Shown: piece after piece, positions 13,695-22,716 of the stretch
Layout of the letters: each line of letters starts with the position of its first letter
Position numbering within the stretch: the first letter of the stretch is position 1
NCBI GenBank assembly: GCA_964490085.1
Contig: CAZBAO010000011.1
Span: 1-23,726, forward strand
DNA from: RGIG3009 sp964490085
GTDB taxonomy: Bacteria > Bacillota > Clostridia > Oscillospirales > Acutalibacteraceae
Direction of reading: 5' to 3'
Length of the DNA stretch: 23,726 nucleotides
Translations under genes and position numbers: made by a program
The notes under the pieces: generated by a model
Database searches by the model: none
Seen by the model: only the letters and a program-made list of their open reading frames with translations
Told to the model about the DNA's origin: nothing

Positions 13695-14424
13695 TTACAT
13701 ATCCGGTTTAAAGCTGGGCATCAGCTGCAGCTTAAACAGGTTCGACGCGTGCTTTTTATCAATGAGCGCTTTTTTATCAGCATCCTCGATCACACCGGTG
13801 CGGATATACACGTCCAGCTCCGCGTAGGTAAAGCCGAGATTTTCCTCGTCGGTTTTTCCGCACAAGCCGTCAATAGGCGTTTTGTCGACTAACTCTTTCG
13901 GCAAGCCTAACAGATACCCGATCTCCTTGACCTCAGTCACGGTTAAATGTGACATAGGGGAGAAGTCGCCCGCGGCATCGCCGTAGCGCGTCGAATATCC
14001 CACCCAGTCCTCGGAAAGATTGCAGGTGTTGACAACGCGGCCGTTGACCGATTGGCTGACAGCGTACAGGGTTGCCATACGGATGCGCGGCGGCAGATTG
14101 GTTTTGGCTTGCTCGGAGATCTCCAGATCCTTCGGCAGGGCAGCAAGCATGCTGTCGAAGGTTTCCTTGATGTTCACGACGTAATGCTTGATTCCCAAGT
14201 GATCCACCAACAGATGTGCCATATCAATATCGTGCTGCTCACCCTGCGGCATCAAAACGCCGATCACACGCTCTGCCGAGTGCTTCCACGCACAATGCCG
14301 CCGCGATAGAGCTGTCCTTACCTCCGGAGATGCCGACAACGGCATGACAGCCTTTCCCGTTTTCCTCAAAAAACGTGCGGATCCAGTCCACACAAGCTTG
14401 TTTTACCTTTTTTGCATCAAACAT
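13695..14424 (-). pseudogene. nadE: NAD+ synthase, NH3-dependent, interrupted by one frameshift
   Basis: NadE makes NAD+ from deamido-NAD+, ATP and ammonia. Translation starts at ATG 14424 with GGAGGA (14433-14438) upstream. Residues 1-50 read normally (P-loop SGGKDSS at 33-39, then AALCVEALG). The frame then breaks at about 14274: the rest (ERVIGVLMPQGEQHDIDMAHLLVDHLG onward) lies in the neighbouring frame and is intact to its stop at 13695. Restoring the frame needs two bases added in a likely lysine codon between LG and ERV, giving about 243 residues, normal for the short family. Everything else looks well conserved, so a recent mutation or an assembly error is more likely than an old pseudogene. 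It is a single gene with its own promoter. Confidence 0.85.
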
Positions 14425-14456
14425 TTGAGCATTCCTCCCGTACACCGTATAACACG

Positions 14457-14484
14457 AGTATACCACAGATTCAACAAAAGTAAA
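14457..14484 (-). promoter_or_regulatory. nadE promoter
   Basis: On the minus strand TTTACT (14479-14484), a 16-base spacer and TATACT (14457-14462) precede the ATG at 14424. It has the same -35 and spacing as the serine hydrolase promoter at 12241. Confidence 0.6.
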
Positions 14485-14486
14485 GA

Positions 14487-14515
14487 TTGACAGGTGAAAA
14501 AAGATGTGTTACTTT
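14487..14515 (+). promoter_or_regulatory. Promoter of the large secreted protein gene
   Basis: A perfect TTGACA (14487-14492), a 17-base spacer and a weak TACTTT (14510-14515) give a leader of about 95 bases. The -35 box lies three bases from that of nadE on the other strand. Confidence 0.5.
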
Positions 14516-14617
14516 ATCAATAGGTATCGACATCTCACGATCGGTGCGCAACGCAATTGTATAGCGGCTTTTTCTCAGGCAGCGCGAATCGGTCCGGATA
14601 TCACAAGGAGGATGTTT

Positions 14618-17600
14618 ATGGTAAATCGTAAAGGCTTTATAAACCGTCATGCAAAGGTGCTGAAGACCGTGCTCAGCGTTGTTTTGGTGCTGTGCTTGGT
14701 TTTGCCTATGCTGCCCTCAGGCGTGTTTCCTGTTTCGGCAGCCATCACATACTTGACTGGACTCGGTACCTCGGATTATCCCTATGAGATCAGTAGCGCT
14801 GCTGAGTTACAGTTTATGGCAGCAGAGATTGCAAAAAATAACAAGCTCCAGTATCGCCCTGATAGATATTACCAATTGAAGGCGGATATCGATCTTACCG
14901 GCTATACATGGACGCCGATCGGCACTACTGACAGCCCGTTTACCGGTACGTTTATCGGAGGCGGTTATACCGTTTCCGGATTGAGCTACAGTAAGACGGC
15001 GTTAGAAGATGGCGATACAACGCTTGCTAACTATGGCTTTTTCGGTGTTGTTAGCAGTGCTGAAATTTCCGGTCTGCATGTTATCGGCACGGTGGAAAAC
15101 ACGGTGCAATATCAAATCGGCGGTTTGATCGCTTATGCCAAAAGCGGTTTGACGTTGACCGACTGCAGCTTTACCGGTACGGTTCACTCCGGCTCTAACG
15201 ATAAATACACAGCGAATTGCGGTGGCTTGATCGGGCAGATCGGTTCCGGTACGGTATCACTTGAGAACTGCACTTTCGAAGGAGAAGTCATCGCTACGGC
15301 TTCGGGAGAGGAGAGTAAGTATAATCCGGAAAATGTCGGCGGTTTGGTTGGAATGATCTCCGGCGGAGCCACCGTAGGCATAACCAAGTCGCAAGCGATT
15401 TTGACTGAGTTGTCCGGCTCCAGCGGCACCGGCGGCTTGGTGGGTACGGTCTGTGCTCCGATCAGCACAGTTGGGGTAACGATAGTCAACGTTTCGGAAT
15501 GCTATACCGAGGGCAAGCTTATTTCGAAAGACCAAGTCGGCGGTTTGATCGGTAGGGCGCGGGATGACAACCAGAACGAAACGGTGTATGACGACAACGG
15601 TGATCCTGTGCTCGATTCCGAGGGTAACGAAACAACAAAAACTGTAGCTAATAATAACGATCAGGAAGTCGAGATTACAATTTATGACAGCTACAGCGTT
15701 ATGGACATGACGGATGCCACCGGATCCAAGCAAGGAGGCTTACTTGGCGGTGCGCGTTCACCAAGCGCTCCGGAGGACGTAACGATTTCCATTTCGCATT
15801 CGCATTTTGCCGGTCAAAATGCGAAATACCCCATCGTGTATAACGATAGCTCTCTGTGTACGGTCGTCGAACCTCCCTACGTTTACTACCGCGAAGATTC
15901 CGTACAGGGAACAACCACAGACGATATGATTACTGTCGGTGAGGAACGCACCGTCAAGCAGTTTAAAGACGGCACGGTAACGACTCTTCTCAACGGTGAG
16001 GGTGATCCTCGATGGGCGGATGATTCCGATCTTGGCTACCCCGTGATGCTGCGCCAAAAGAAACCCTCCCTGTCGACGTTGACGCTGAATGGTGAAGTAC
16101 TTGATGTAACTAACCTGGTGCATAACGTGACGGTGGAGAATGGCACTTCGGTTGCTACTGTTGAGGCAACGAGCGGGGATTCCGCTATTTCGATCAACGG
16201 AAACGGGGAAGGGACTGACGTCAGTACGTCCGTTGACCTGACTGCCGGTCGAACGACCACCATCACCGTCCTCGTGACGTTAAACGGGTTTAAAAAGACC
16301 TATACGCTCTCGATCTATCGCAAGGCGGCTGAATGGAACGGTTCTACGGTGAAACCTACCACCCAAGGATCGGACGGTGCGTATCAAATCACAACAGCCG
16401 AGGAGCTGGCGTATCTGCTGGAAAGTGGCGCACAAAGCGGAAGCTTTGTGCTGACCGCCGATATTGATCTCGGCAACAAAGACTGGGAGCCGACCGACAC
16501 CTTTACCGGAACTTTTGACGGCGGCAATTACGCCATTAAAAATTTGAAAAGTAGCGTCGGCCTTTTCCACAGCTTGAGCGGTACCGTTAAAGATCTGACG
16601 GTTTACGGCACTATATCCGGTGGTGAGAACGTCGGTGGTGTTGCCGGCACTGCAATGGAGGGCGCACGCTTTGAGAACTGCGATTTTCACGGTGACGTCG
16701 CCGGCACAACCAACGTCGGCGGTTTAGTGGGAGCAGTAACCGGTGCTGCAACGGTTACGAAATGCGGTTCTGCCGACGGCACCGTAACCGGCACAACCAA
16801 CGTTGGCGGCTTGGTCGGCTCTTCCGTCGGTACGTTAGCGTGTGATAACAGCTACAGTGCTATGACGGTAGTAGGTAGAGAAGATGCCGAAAACGTCGGC
16901 GGCTTGCTGGGCGACGGTAAGTCCGGCGATAGCTTTACTTCCTGCCATTTTGCCGGTACAGCTGGTGCGATAGTACCGTCGGGATTTGATCGTACGACCG
17001 TGTATGTGGTTGGCTCCGACTATACCGCCGCAGAATTTGCAGACGGTACAGTGGCAAGCGTACTCGGTAACGAGGTCTGGGCAACTTCAGCGGCAGGCTA
17101 TCCCGTTCCCAGCGATATTGCCGCCAAGGTGTCAAACGCCTTTATCGCGAACGACATTGCGAATGAATTGATCAATGATCCCACATCCAAAAAGTATGAA
17201 ACAGCGTACAGCACCTCGATCCGCGCGAACGTGTCTTCACAGGGGATCCGTTTCAAATTCCCTCTTACGAAAGAGATGGAAGACGTGCAAAGCGTTGTCG
17301 TTTTGATCGCAAAACAAGGTAGTTCGGGAGACGCGATCAAGGATGTCCTCAAAGAAGAGCACCTGTATGCCCATAGCATCGCAAAGGGTGCCGACGGATA
17401 TTACCAATATTTAGGGGCAACTGCTTACACAAAGGGCGCTTCCCATAACGTTGCGCTGGTTGATAAAACTGACTACTATCAATTCGCGGCATCTTTGGTC
17501 AATTTTGCGAATGAGCTCACGGCTTACGAAGCACAATATATTGCCAGAGCGTACGCTACCTTTACCGATGCAAAGGGGCAGCAGATTGTCGTATACAGCG

Positions 17601-19423
17601 ACCCGATCGGTGATAAGCACTATTACAATTCCGTTCTTGAGGTTGCAGAGTGCCATTATGACCCGCATAACGCGGCAACTCTTGAGCTGAACGAATTGGT
17701 ATATATCAAACAGGTATACGAGACGAAATATCAGGAGGTAATGCCCGAAGATGTGTTGCCTGCAGGTACTAACAGTGCCTCGGCGTTCAACCCGCAGGAA
17801 GGCGGTGCCGATGCAAAGGCGGACGCTATGCGCAACGACATTCTCACATGCGATACCGACGTTGACGTAGAGGAGATCGAAAAGGCCGGAGGTACGGTAT
17901 ACTATATCTCGCCAAACGGTGATGATGCGAACAACGGCACTTCGCGCGACACAGCATGGAAAAGCGTCGATGCCGTTAATCTGCACGCTGATGATATTGA
18001 TGCTGGTGATGCGGTCCTGTTCGAACGCGGCGGCATTTACCGGTCTGTAATTTCGCTGAAGGACGAACCGCTTGGTACGGACAAGTCAATACCCTCTACC
18101 GCATACGTTATCAGCGCCGAAACGGGTGTAACCTACGGCGCGTACGGCGACGGCGATAAGCCCCTCATTTACGCCAGCTATAAAAACTACGCATGGGGCG
18201 ATTGCTGGGAGGAAGTAAAGGATGAAAGCATCCCCGACGGCGTCCGTATCTGGAAGGTCAACACCCCCTATAGTGATGCGGGTTCGGTCGTGTTTAATCA
18301 TGGCGAAAAAGTCGGCATCAAGCGCTTTTCTTACGTCAATGATGATGGCACAAAACCCGAGTATGATTTGGATGGCGATGGCGACACAGAGGCGTGTGCT
18401 TATCCGATAACCAAGGATAATTACGTCGATCATCTGGAAAACGATTACGAGTATTTCCACGATCACCGAAACGGCGTGCTGTATCTGCGATTGGATGCGG
18501 GTTGCCCGAGCGACTTGTACGAAGACATTGAAATTTGCTCGCGTAACGGCGTTATCTACGTCCCTAAGGGAAGCTCGGATGTTACGATCGACAACCTCGC
18601 GATCAAGTACGCCGGCCATTACGGCATTGCAATAAAAAGCCAAACTGAAAACGTGACTGTTCAAAACTGTGAGCTGGGCTGGCTCGGCGGTTGTCAGTGG
18701 CAATTTTTGCAACGGGTTGATGAAGAAACTCAAATAACTTATTGCAACACCGAAGGCTCCCGTATCGGTAATGCTGTTGAATTTTGGGAGACGACGACAA
18801 ACGCCCTCGTACAGAACAACTGGATCTATCAGGTGTTCGATGCAGGACTTTCTCCGCAAGGTACCAGCACCAGCGGCATCAGTACTTATAAAAATATTGT
18901 GATGCGTAAGAATTTGGTGGAATATTGTACTTACAATATAGAATTCTTTGACCGCAACGGTGTTGACGTAGAAGCCGATAATCCTTCGGTGTGGGACAAC
19001 TATCTTATTGAAGAAAATATTCTTCGCTTTGCCGGCTACGGTTGGGGAAGCCAGCGGAAGGACAGTAACTATGCCCCCTCCAATATCTGTGGGTGGACGT
19101 TTACCTACACGAACCCGCTTAACATCATTATCAGCGGTAACATTTTTGACTGTTCGGCGAAAAATACAGTGTACTGGGGTTTGCCGGGTACTACCGAACA
19201 TAATCTGCGGATCTCCGGTAACACCTTCTACGAAAAAGCCAGCAGTGAAAACAAGGCGATCTATTTCTATAACGGGTCGTCGGTGCCGAAGGATGAGAGA
19301 CAGCGATACGCAACCGGCCAGAACGAACTCGAAGAAGCTATCAAGTGCTTTGATTCGGCTCCCAAACTGGTTAAGTGGTTGTATGACGATCACTTCATTT
19401 TTGACGTCGGTGATTTGGATTGA
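14618..19423 (+). CDS. Giant secreted GLUG-repeat / parallel beta-helix protein
   Basis: 1,601 residues from ATG 14618, six bases after AAGGAGG (14605-14611); ATG 14612 is too close to the site and the extension to 14504 is unlikely. A signal peptide spans residues 1-42 (cleavage likely after PVSAA). GLUG motifs (GGLIGQIGSGTVSLENC type) occupy about 115-380 and 625-770, separated by a cadherin-like beta-sandwich at about 484-570 (LSTLTLNGEVLD...TYTLSIYRKA). Two GLUG units show an 87-bp DNA repeat (16703 and 16790). Residues about 845-1030 form an unassigned globular region. From 1091 (VYYISPNGDDANNGTSRDTAW) to about 1540 is a right-handed beta-helix of the pectate-lyase superfamily. No sortase or S-layer anchor is seen. 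Polysaccharide lyase or glycosidase activity is likely but no catalytic residues can be assigned. Confidence 0.85.
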   Translation: MVNRKGFINRHAKVLKTVLSVVLVLCLVLPMLPSGVFPVSAAITYLTGLGTSDYPYEISSAAELQFMAAEIAKNNKLQYRPDRYYQLKADIDLTGYTWTPIGTTDSPFTGTFIGGGYTVSGLSYSKTALEDGDTTLANYGFFGVVSSAEISGLHVIGTVENTVQYQIGGLIAYAKSGLTLTDCSFTGTVHSGSNDKYTANCGGLIGQIGSGTVSLENCTFEGEVIATASGEESKYNPENVGGLVGMISGGATVGITKSQAILTELSGSSGTGGLVGTVCAPISTVGVTIVNVSECYTEGKLISKDQVGGLIGRARDDNQNETVYDDNGDPVLDSEGNETTKTVANNNDQEVEITIYDSYSVMDMTDATGSKQGGLLGGARSPSAPEDVTISISHSHFAGQNAKYPIVYNDSSLCTVVEPPYVYYREDSVQGTTTDDMITVGEERTVKQFKDGTVTTLLNGEGDPRWADDSDLGYPVMLRQKKPSLSTLTLNGEVLDVTNLVHNVTVENGTSVATVEATSGDSAISINGNGEGTDVSTSVDLTAGRTTTITVLVTLNGFKKTYTLSIYRKAAEWNGSTVKPTTQGSDGAYQITTAEELAYLLESGAQSGSFVLTADIDLGNKDWEPTDTFTGTFDGGNYAIKNLKSSVGLFHSLSGTVKDLTVYGTISGGENVGGVAGTAMEGARFENCDFHGDVAGTTNVGGLVGAVTGAATVTKCGSADGTVTGTTNVGGLVGSSVGTLACDNSYSAMTVVGREDAENVGGLLGDGKSGDSFTSCHFAGTAGAIVPSGFDRTTVYVVGSDYTAAEFADGTVASVLGNEVWATSAAGYPVPSDIAAKVSNAFIANDIANELINDPTSKKYETAYSTSIRANVSSQGIRFKFPLTKEMEDVQSVVVLIAKQGSSGDAIKDVLKEEHLYAHSIAKGADGYYQYLGATAYTKGASHNVALVDKTDYYQFAASLVNFANELTAYEAQYIARAYATFTDAKGQQIVVYSDPIGDKHYYNSVLEVAECHYDPHNAATLELNELVYIKQVYETKYQEVMPEDVLPAGTNSASAFNPQEGGADAKADAMRNDILTCDTDVDVEEIEKAGGTVYYISPNGDDANNGTSRDTAWKSVDAVNLHADDIDAGDAVLFERGGIYRSVISLKDEPLGTDKSIPSTAYVISAETGVTYGAYGDGDKPLIYASYKNYAWGDCWEEVKDESIPDGVRIWKVNTPYSDAGSVVFNHGEKVGIKRFSYVNDDGTKPEYDLDGDGDTEACAYPITKDNYVDHLENDYEYFHDHRNGVLYLRLDAGCPSDLYEDIEICSRNGVIYVPKGSSDVTIDNLAIKYAGHYGIAIKSQTENVTVQNCELGWLGGCQWQFLQRVDEETQITYCNTEGSRIGNAVEFWETTTNALVQNNWIYQVFDAGLSPQGTSTSGISTYKNIVMRKNLVEYCTYNIEFFDRNGVDVEADNPSVWDNYLIEENILRFAGYGWGSQRKDSNYAPSNICGWTFTYTNPLNIIISGNIFDCSAKNTVYWGLPGTTEHNLRISGNTFYEKASSENKAIYFYNGSSVPKDERQRYATGQNELEEAIKCFDSAPKLVKWLYDDHFIFDVGDLD

Positions 19424-19460
19424 CCGTGCTTAACCGAAACCTCAACGATACTTAAATCAC

Positions 19461-19496
19461 AAAGGGCACCAAGTGTTTAAGCTTGGTGCCTTTTGT
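19461..19496 (+). terminator. Terminator of the large secreted protein gene
   Basis: GGCACCAAG (19465-19473) pairs with CTTGGTGCC (19482-19490), extended by AAAG/TTTT pairing to about 13 bp, followed by TTTTG. It lies 37 bases after the stop. Confidence 0.85.
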
Positions 19497-19508
19497 CATT
19501 TCCAAACC

Positions 19509-19537
19509 TTGACATTTACAGTGTTGCGTGATATATT
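19509..19537 (+). promoter_or_regulatory. Promoter of the SGNH esterase pair
   Basis: A perfect TTGACA (19509-19514), a 17-base spacer and TATATT (19532-19537) lie 25 bases before the first ATG. Confidence 0.8.
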
Positions 19538-19562
19538 TCCTGAAAGAAGGGGTGTGTTGACC

Positions 19563-20627
19563 ATGTTTACACTTGAACAGATCGATCCGAATTTCAAGGT
19601 GGAAACGACCATTGACAAAGACGATATTACCTTCTACGACGTAAGACTTGCCCCCTTCAAGGTGTATGGCTTGTTGTACGAGAACGGGAAATTCCGTCGT
19701 TTTCCGGAAAGTGTTGCCGCGTCGGTCAGTGAAGGCGTACTGGCGTTGCACGCGAAGACAACGGGCGGGCGCGTGCGCTTTAAGACGGACAGTCCCTATG
19801 TAGCCATCCATGCGGAAATGCCACAGATCACGTATGCGTCGTCGCAAAGCCCCGGTGCCGGAAACTGCGGCTTCGATCTGTACGTCCGTAAAGACGGCGA
19901 AGAACGGTATGTAAAAACGTTTTTGCCGCCTTGGGATATGAAGACAGGCTATGAGAGTATAATGGATTGGACTACCTCCGAGGTCAGAGAGATCACGATC
20001 CATTTCCCGCGCTCCAGTGAGGTCAGCAAGCTGTACATCGGTCTCAGCGAAACGGCTGCCCTTTGTGAGCCGGAACCGTATGCGATCGAAAAGCCCATCG
20101 TGTATTACGGTTCTTCTATTACGCAGGGCGGTTGCTCATCTCGTGCCGGTACCACCTATACCAACATCGTTTCCCGTCGATTGAACGTTGACCACATCAA
20201 TTTGGGCTTTTCGGGAAGTGCCAAGGGCGAAACGGAAATGGCGGAATATATCAAAGATCTGGATATGTCCGTTTTTGTGTTGGATTATGATCATAATGCC
20301 GCCAATGCGGAGCATTTACTTAAAACGCACGAGCCGTTTTTCTCGATCATACGCAAGGCGCATCCCGATCTGCCGATCTTGATCATGTCGCGACCGGCCT
20401 ATTATTTGAACGCCGGTGAAGTAGCACGCTTAGAGGCGATTCGAAAGACCTATCAGAACGCTCTGGATCGCGGTGATACAAATGTGTATTTCCTTGACGG
20501 CCCCACGCTGATGGCGGATGCTCGGGATGATGGGACGGTAGACGGGTGCCATCCCACGGATGTGGGCTTCTTTTCAATGGCGAATGCGGTTTGTCGGGTC
20601 TTGAACGAGATTTTCTCAAAACGATGA
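19563..20627 (+). CDS. SGNH/GDSL esterase with GxDLY N-terminal domain (copy 1)
   Basis: 354 residues from ATG 19563, with AGAAGGGG upstream at 19546-19553. The N-terminal half is a beta-rich domain carrying G103-F-D-L-Y107, the motif naming the GxDLY family. The C-terminal half is a GDSL_3-type SGNH hydrolase: catalytic serine S185 in YGSSITQGG (block I), NLGFSGSAKGE (block II), DYDHNA (block III) and D327/H330 in DGCHPTD (block V). No signal peptide is seen, so it is predicted cytoplasmic. Relatives are often polysaccharide or oligosaccharide acetylesterases, which fits the glycoside hydrolase and beta-helix neighbours, but the acyl substrate is inferred. It forms an operon with the paralogue 21 bases downstream. 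Confidence 0.88.
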   Translation: MFTLEQIDPNFKVETTIDKDDITFYDVRLAPFKVYGLLYENGKFRRFPESVAASVSEGVLALHAKTTGGRVRFKTDSPYVAIHAEMPQITYASSQSPGAGNCGFDLYVRKDGEERYVKTFLPPWDMKTGYESIMDWTTSEVREITIHFPRSSEVSKLYIGLSETAALCEPEPYAIEKPIVYYGSSITQGGCSSRAGTTYTNIVSRRLNVDHINLGFSGSAKGETEMAEYIKDLDMSVFVLDYDHNAANAEHLLKTHEPFFSIIRKAHPDLPILIMSRPAYYLNAGEVARLEAIRKTYQNALDRGDTNVYFLDGPTLMADARDDGTVDGCHPTDVGFFSMANAVCRVLNEIFSKR

Positions 20628-20648
20628 TCCTGCGCGGAGGTAATAGGT

Positions 20649-21710
20649 ATGCTTACACTTGAACAGATCGATTCAAATTTCAAAGTGGATACAGCGATCG
20701 AAAAAGAGGATATTCGATTTTATGATGTGAGACAGGAGCCTTTCTGCATACACGGATTGATGTATGAGGACGGAAAATTTTGCCGATTGCCGAAAGCGGT
20801 TTCACAGTCGGTTAACGACGGTGTGACGTTGTTGGGCACTACACCTGCAGGAGGCAGAGTGCGTTTTAAGACGGATAGCCCGTATGTGGCGATTCACGCC
20901 GTTATGCCTACTGTCGGGGGCTCCGGTTCGTCGCACTTTACCTTTGCTTCTGCCGCCGGATTTGATCTGCATATTCGTGTGGGAAATGACAATCGGTTTT
21001 TCAGAACCTTTCTTCCTCCGGTCGGTATTCAAACCGGATATGAGAGTGTGATCGAGCTTGGTAACACCGACCTCAAAGAGATCACCATTCATTTTCCGCG
21101 TTCCAGTCAAGTTAGTCATTTATATATCGGTCTTAGTAACACGGCTGAGGTATGCAAGCCGGACCCGTATACCATTGAAAAACCGATCGTGTTTTATGGC
21201 TCGTCTATTACGCAGGGGTATTGTGCAGCGCGTCCCGGCAGTGACTACATCAACGTCGTATCCCGCCGTTTGAATGCGGATTATATCAACCTTGGTTTCT
21301 CCGGTAACGCGAAGGGCGAGCCGGAGATCGCCGAATATATAAAGTCGCTGGATATGTCTGCTTTCGTGATGGATTACGATTATAACGCCCCGACCCCGGA
21401 GCATTTGCAAGAAACGCACGAACCGTTTTTCTCTATCATCCGCAAGGCGCATCCCGATCTGCCGATCGTGATTCTGTCTGCGCCGCATTATTATACGGGG
21501 AAACGGCGCGCAGAAATCATCCGCACTACCTATCAGAATGCGCGTGATCGCGGCGATACCAACGTGTATTTCCTTGATGGTCCGACGCTTATGGCACTTG
21601 CTAAGGATGGGGGAAGCGTGGATGGTTGCCACCCTACAGATCTGGGGCATTTTTCGATGGCGCAGGCCGTCGGTGACGTGCTGGAAACGGTTTTTAAGAA
21701 TACGAAATAA
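20649..21710 (+). CDS. SGNH/GDSL esterase with GxDLY N-terminal domain (copy 2)
   Basis: 353 residues with GGAGGT (20636-20641) before the ATG. It is colinear with the preceding gene from the first residues (LTLEQIDxNFKV) to the last and shares, by eye, around two thirds of residues, so the pair arose by tandem duplication. Catalytic residues are kept: S186 in YGSSITQGY and D325/H328 in DGCHPTD. The GxDLY motif reads G104-F-D-L-H108, with histidine for tyrosine. The loop around 92-100 is longer (VGGSGSSHFTFAS) and the segment around the YYTGKRR stretch shorter, hinting at divergent specificity. It lacks a signal peptide. It is co-transcribed with copy 1 and ended by a palindromic terminator. 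Confidence 0.88.
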   Translation: MLTLEQIDSNFKVDTAIEKEDIRFYDVRQEPFCIHGLMYEDGKFCRLPKAVSQSVNDGVTLLGTTPAGGRVRFKTDSPYVAIHAVMPTVGGSGSSHFTFASAAGFDLHIRVGNDNRFFRTFLPPVGIQTGYESVIELGNTDLKEITIHFPRSSQVSHLYIGLSNTAEVCKPDPYTIEKPIVFYGSSITQGYCAARPGSDYINVVSRRLNADYINLGFSGNAKGEPEIAEYIKSLDMSAFVMDYDYNAPTPEHLQETHEPFFSIIRKAHPDLPIVILSAPHYYTGKRRAEIIRTTYQNARDRGDTNVYFLDGPTLMALAKDGGSVDGCHPTDLGHFSMAQAVGDVLETVFKNTK

Positions 21711-21714
21711 TGAT

Positions 21715-21747
21715 AAAAAGAGTCAGCCGCGGCTGACTCTTTTTTTA
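21715..21747. terminator. Shared bidirectional terminator
   Basis: Positions 21715-21729 and 21730-21744 form a perfect palindrome with AAAAA and TTTTT ends, so it terminates both the esterase operon (+) and the PAP2 gene (-). The last codons and stop of PAP2 (stop at 21723-21725) are inside it. Confidence 0.9.
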
Positions 21748-22685
21748 GTGTTTTGAGGTTTTTTACCAAGTTTTGCGAACCAACGGAAGGTTGTCGGCCA
21801 CAACACGCCGCCGACTACGACCATCAGGAAATAGCGGACACTGCGTGCAAGAAGCGCGCCGTCAAAGAGAGTATCAAGCGGGGTGCGTAACAGCTCTTTA
21901 ACGATCAGAACCGCTGCAAGCCCGCCAACGATCTTGAGCAGTTGCGCCCACCACACAGCTTTGGTATCGAACCGGGTGTATTTGAGATCGACCGTGTAGA
22001 CAACGATCAGTCCCACAGCACATCCGGTCAAGGTGTAAGCGTTCTTTTGAGCGGATTCCAGATTGTGGATGGCATCTGCCGCGTACACCTCGGCAGGGAA
22101 CGGATAAAATGAAACGAAGCTGAGAAACGTGAGTACGACTGCCGTCATGGTAAGCAGGATCGCGTACATCGTTTTAGGTGAGTTTTCGGCTTTTTTGAAC
22201 AGAGGACAACCAACGAACACCAGTAAGACAGCGATGACGATCGATACCAGAACATCCGCCGGTGTGTGAACACCGAGATACATACGGGAAAACGGTACCA
22301 ACACGCATAGTGCGATCATGGCGATGCGCAGTGCGGTGTTTTTGTTCCAACGGGCAATACCGCCGAACAAACCGACCGAGGTCTGCGTGTGCCCGCTCGG
22401 AAATGAATAACCGGCGGCAGCGTCTTCTGCCGATGCCACGATGGTGAAATTGGGATCGCGTACCCATGGGCGAGGGATGCGGAAGAGCATTTTTAAGAAC
22501 TGATTGACGACCGTACCCAAGAAACCGACCGATAATAAATAGTAGCCTTGGTATTTGTTGATACACCAAAACACGATCATACCGACCGCCATAAAGACGG
22601 TTTCTTCACCGCACAGCGTGACGATGGAGAAAAACACGTCAAACACGGAATTGCGGATGGATTCTAAGGCGTATAAAAACGACAT
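21723..22685 (-). CDS. PAP2-family membrane phosphatase
   Basis: 320 residues from ATG 22685, with AAAGGGG upstream. The three PAP2 motifs are intact: K65-x6-R72-P73 (KMLFRIPRP), P96-S-G-H99 (FPSGHT) and S133-R134-x5-H140-x3-D144 (SRMYLGVHTPAD). H99 and H140 are the catalytic pair by family knowledge. Multiple hydrophobic segments flank them, and several more follow the core, making it longer than minimal PAP2 enzymes. The likely role is hydrolysis of a lipid phosphate such as undecaprenyl or phosphatidyl-glycerol type substrates at the membrane; the precise substrate is unknown. The C-terminal codons lie in the shared terminator palindrome. Confidence 0.9.
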   Translation of the reverse strand: MSFLYALESIRNSVFDVFFSIVTLCGEETVFMAVGMIVFWCINKYQGYYLLSVGFLGTVVNQFLKMLFRIPRPWVRDPNFTIVASAEDAAAGYSFPSGHTQTSVGLFGGIARWNKNTALRIAMIALCVLVPFSRMYLGVHTPADVLVSIVIAVLLVFVGCPLFKKAENSPKTMYAILLTMTAVVLTFLSFVSFYPFPAEVYAADAIHNLESAQKNAYTLTGCAVGLIVVYTVDLKYTRFDTKAVWWAQLLKIVGGLAAVLIVKELLRTPLDTLFDGALLARSVRYFLMVVVGGVLWPTTFRWFAKLGKKPQNTKKRVSRG

Positions 22686-22716
22686 GGTAAACCCCTTTCT
22701 ATTGTGTTATGTTATC

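Noticed and set aside
14268..14280. Programmed frameshift in nadE
   Set aside because: No slippery heptamer, stimulatory stem or internal ribosome site was seen. Mutation or sequence error is simpler.
14504..14617. Upstream in-frame extension of the giant secreted protein
   Set aside because: It would put a charged segment before the signal peptide, and the strong AAGGAGG site at 14605-14611 fixes the start at 14618.
18086..19393. Open minus-strand frame of 435 codons opposite the beta-helix
   Set aside because: The length is striking, but the plus-strand frame has clear beta-helix repeats and runs through. The antisense translation shows no domain.
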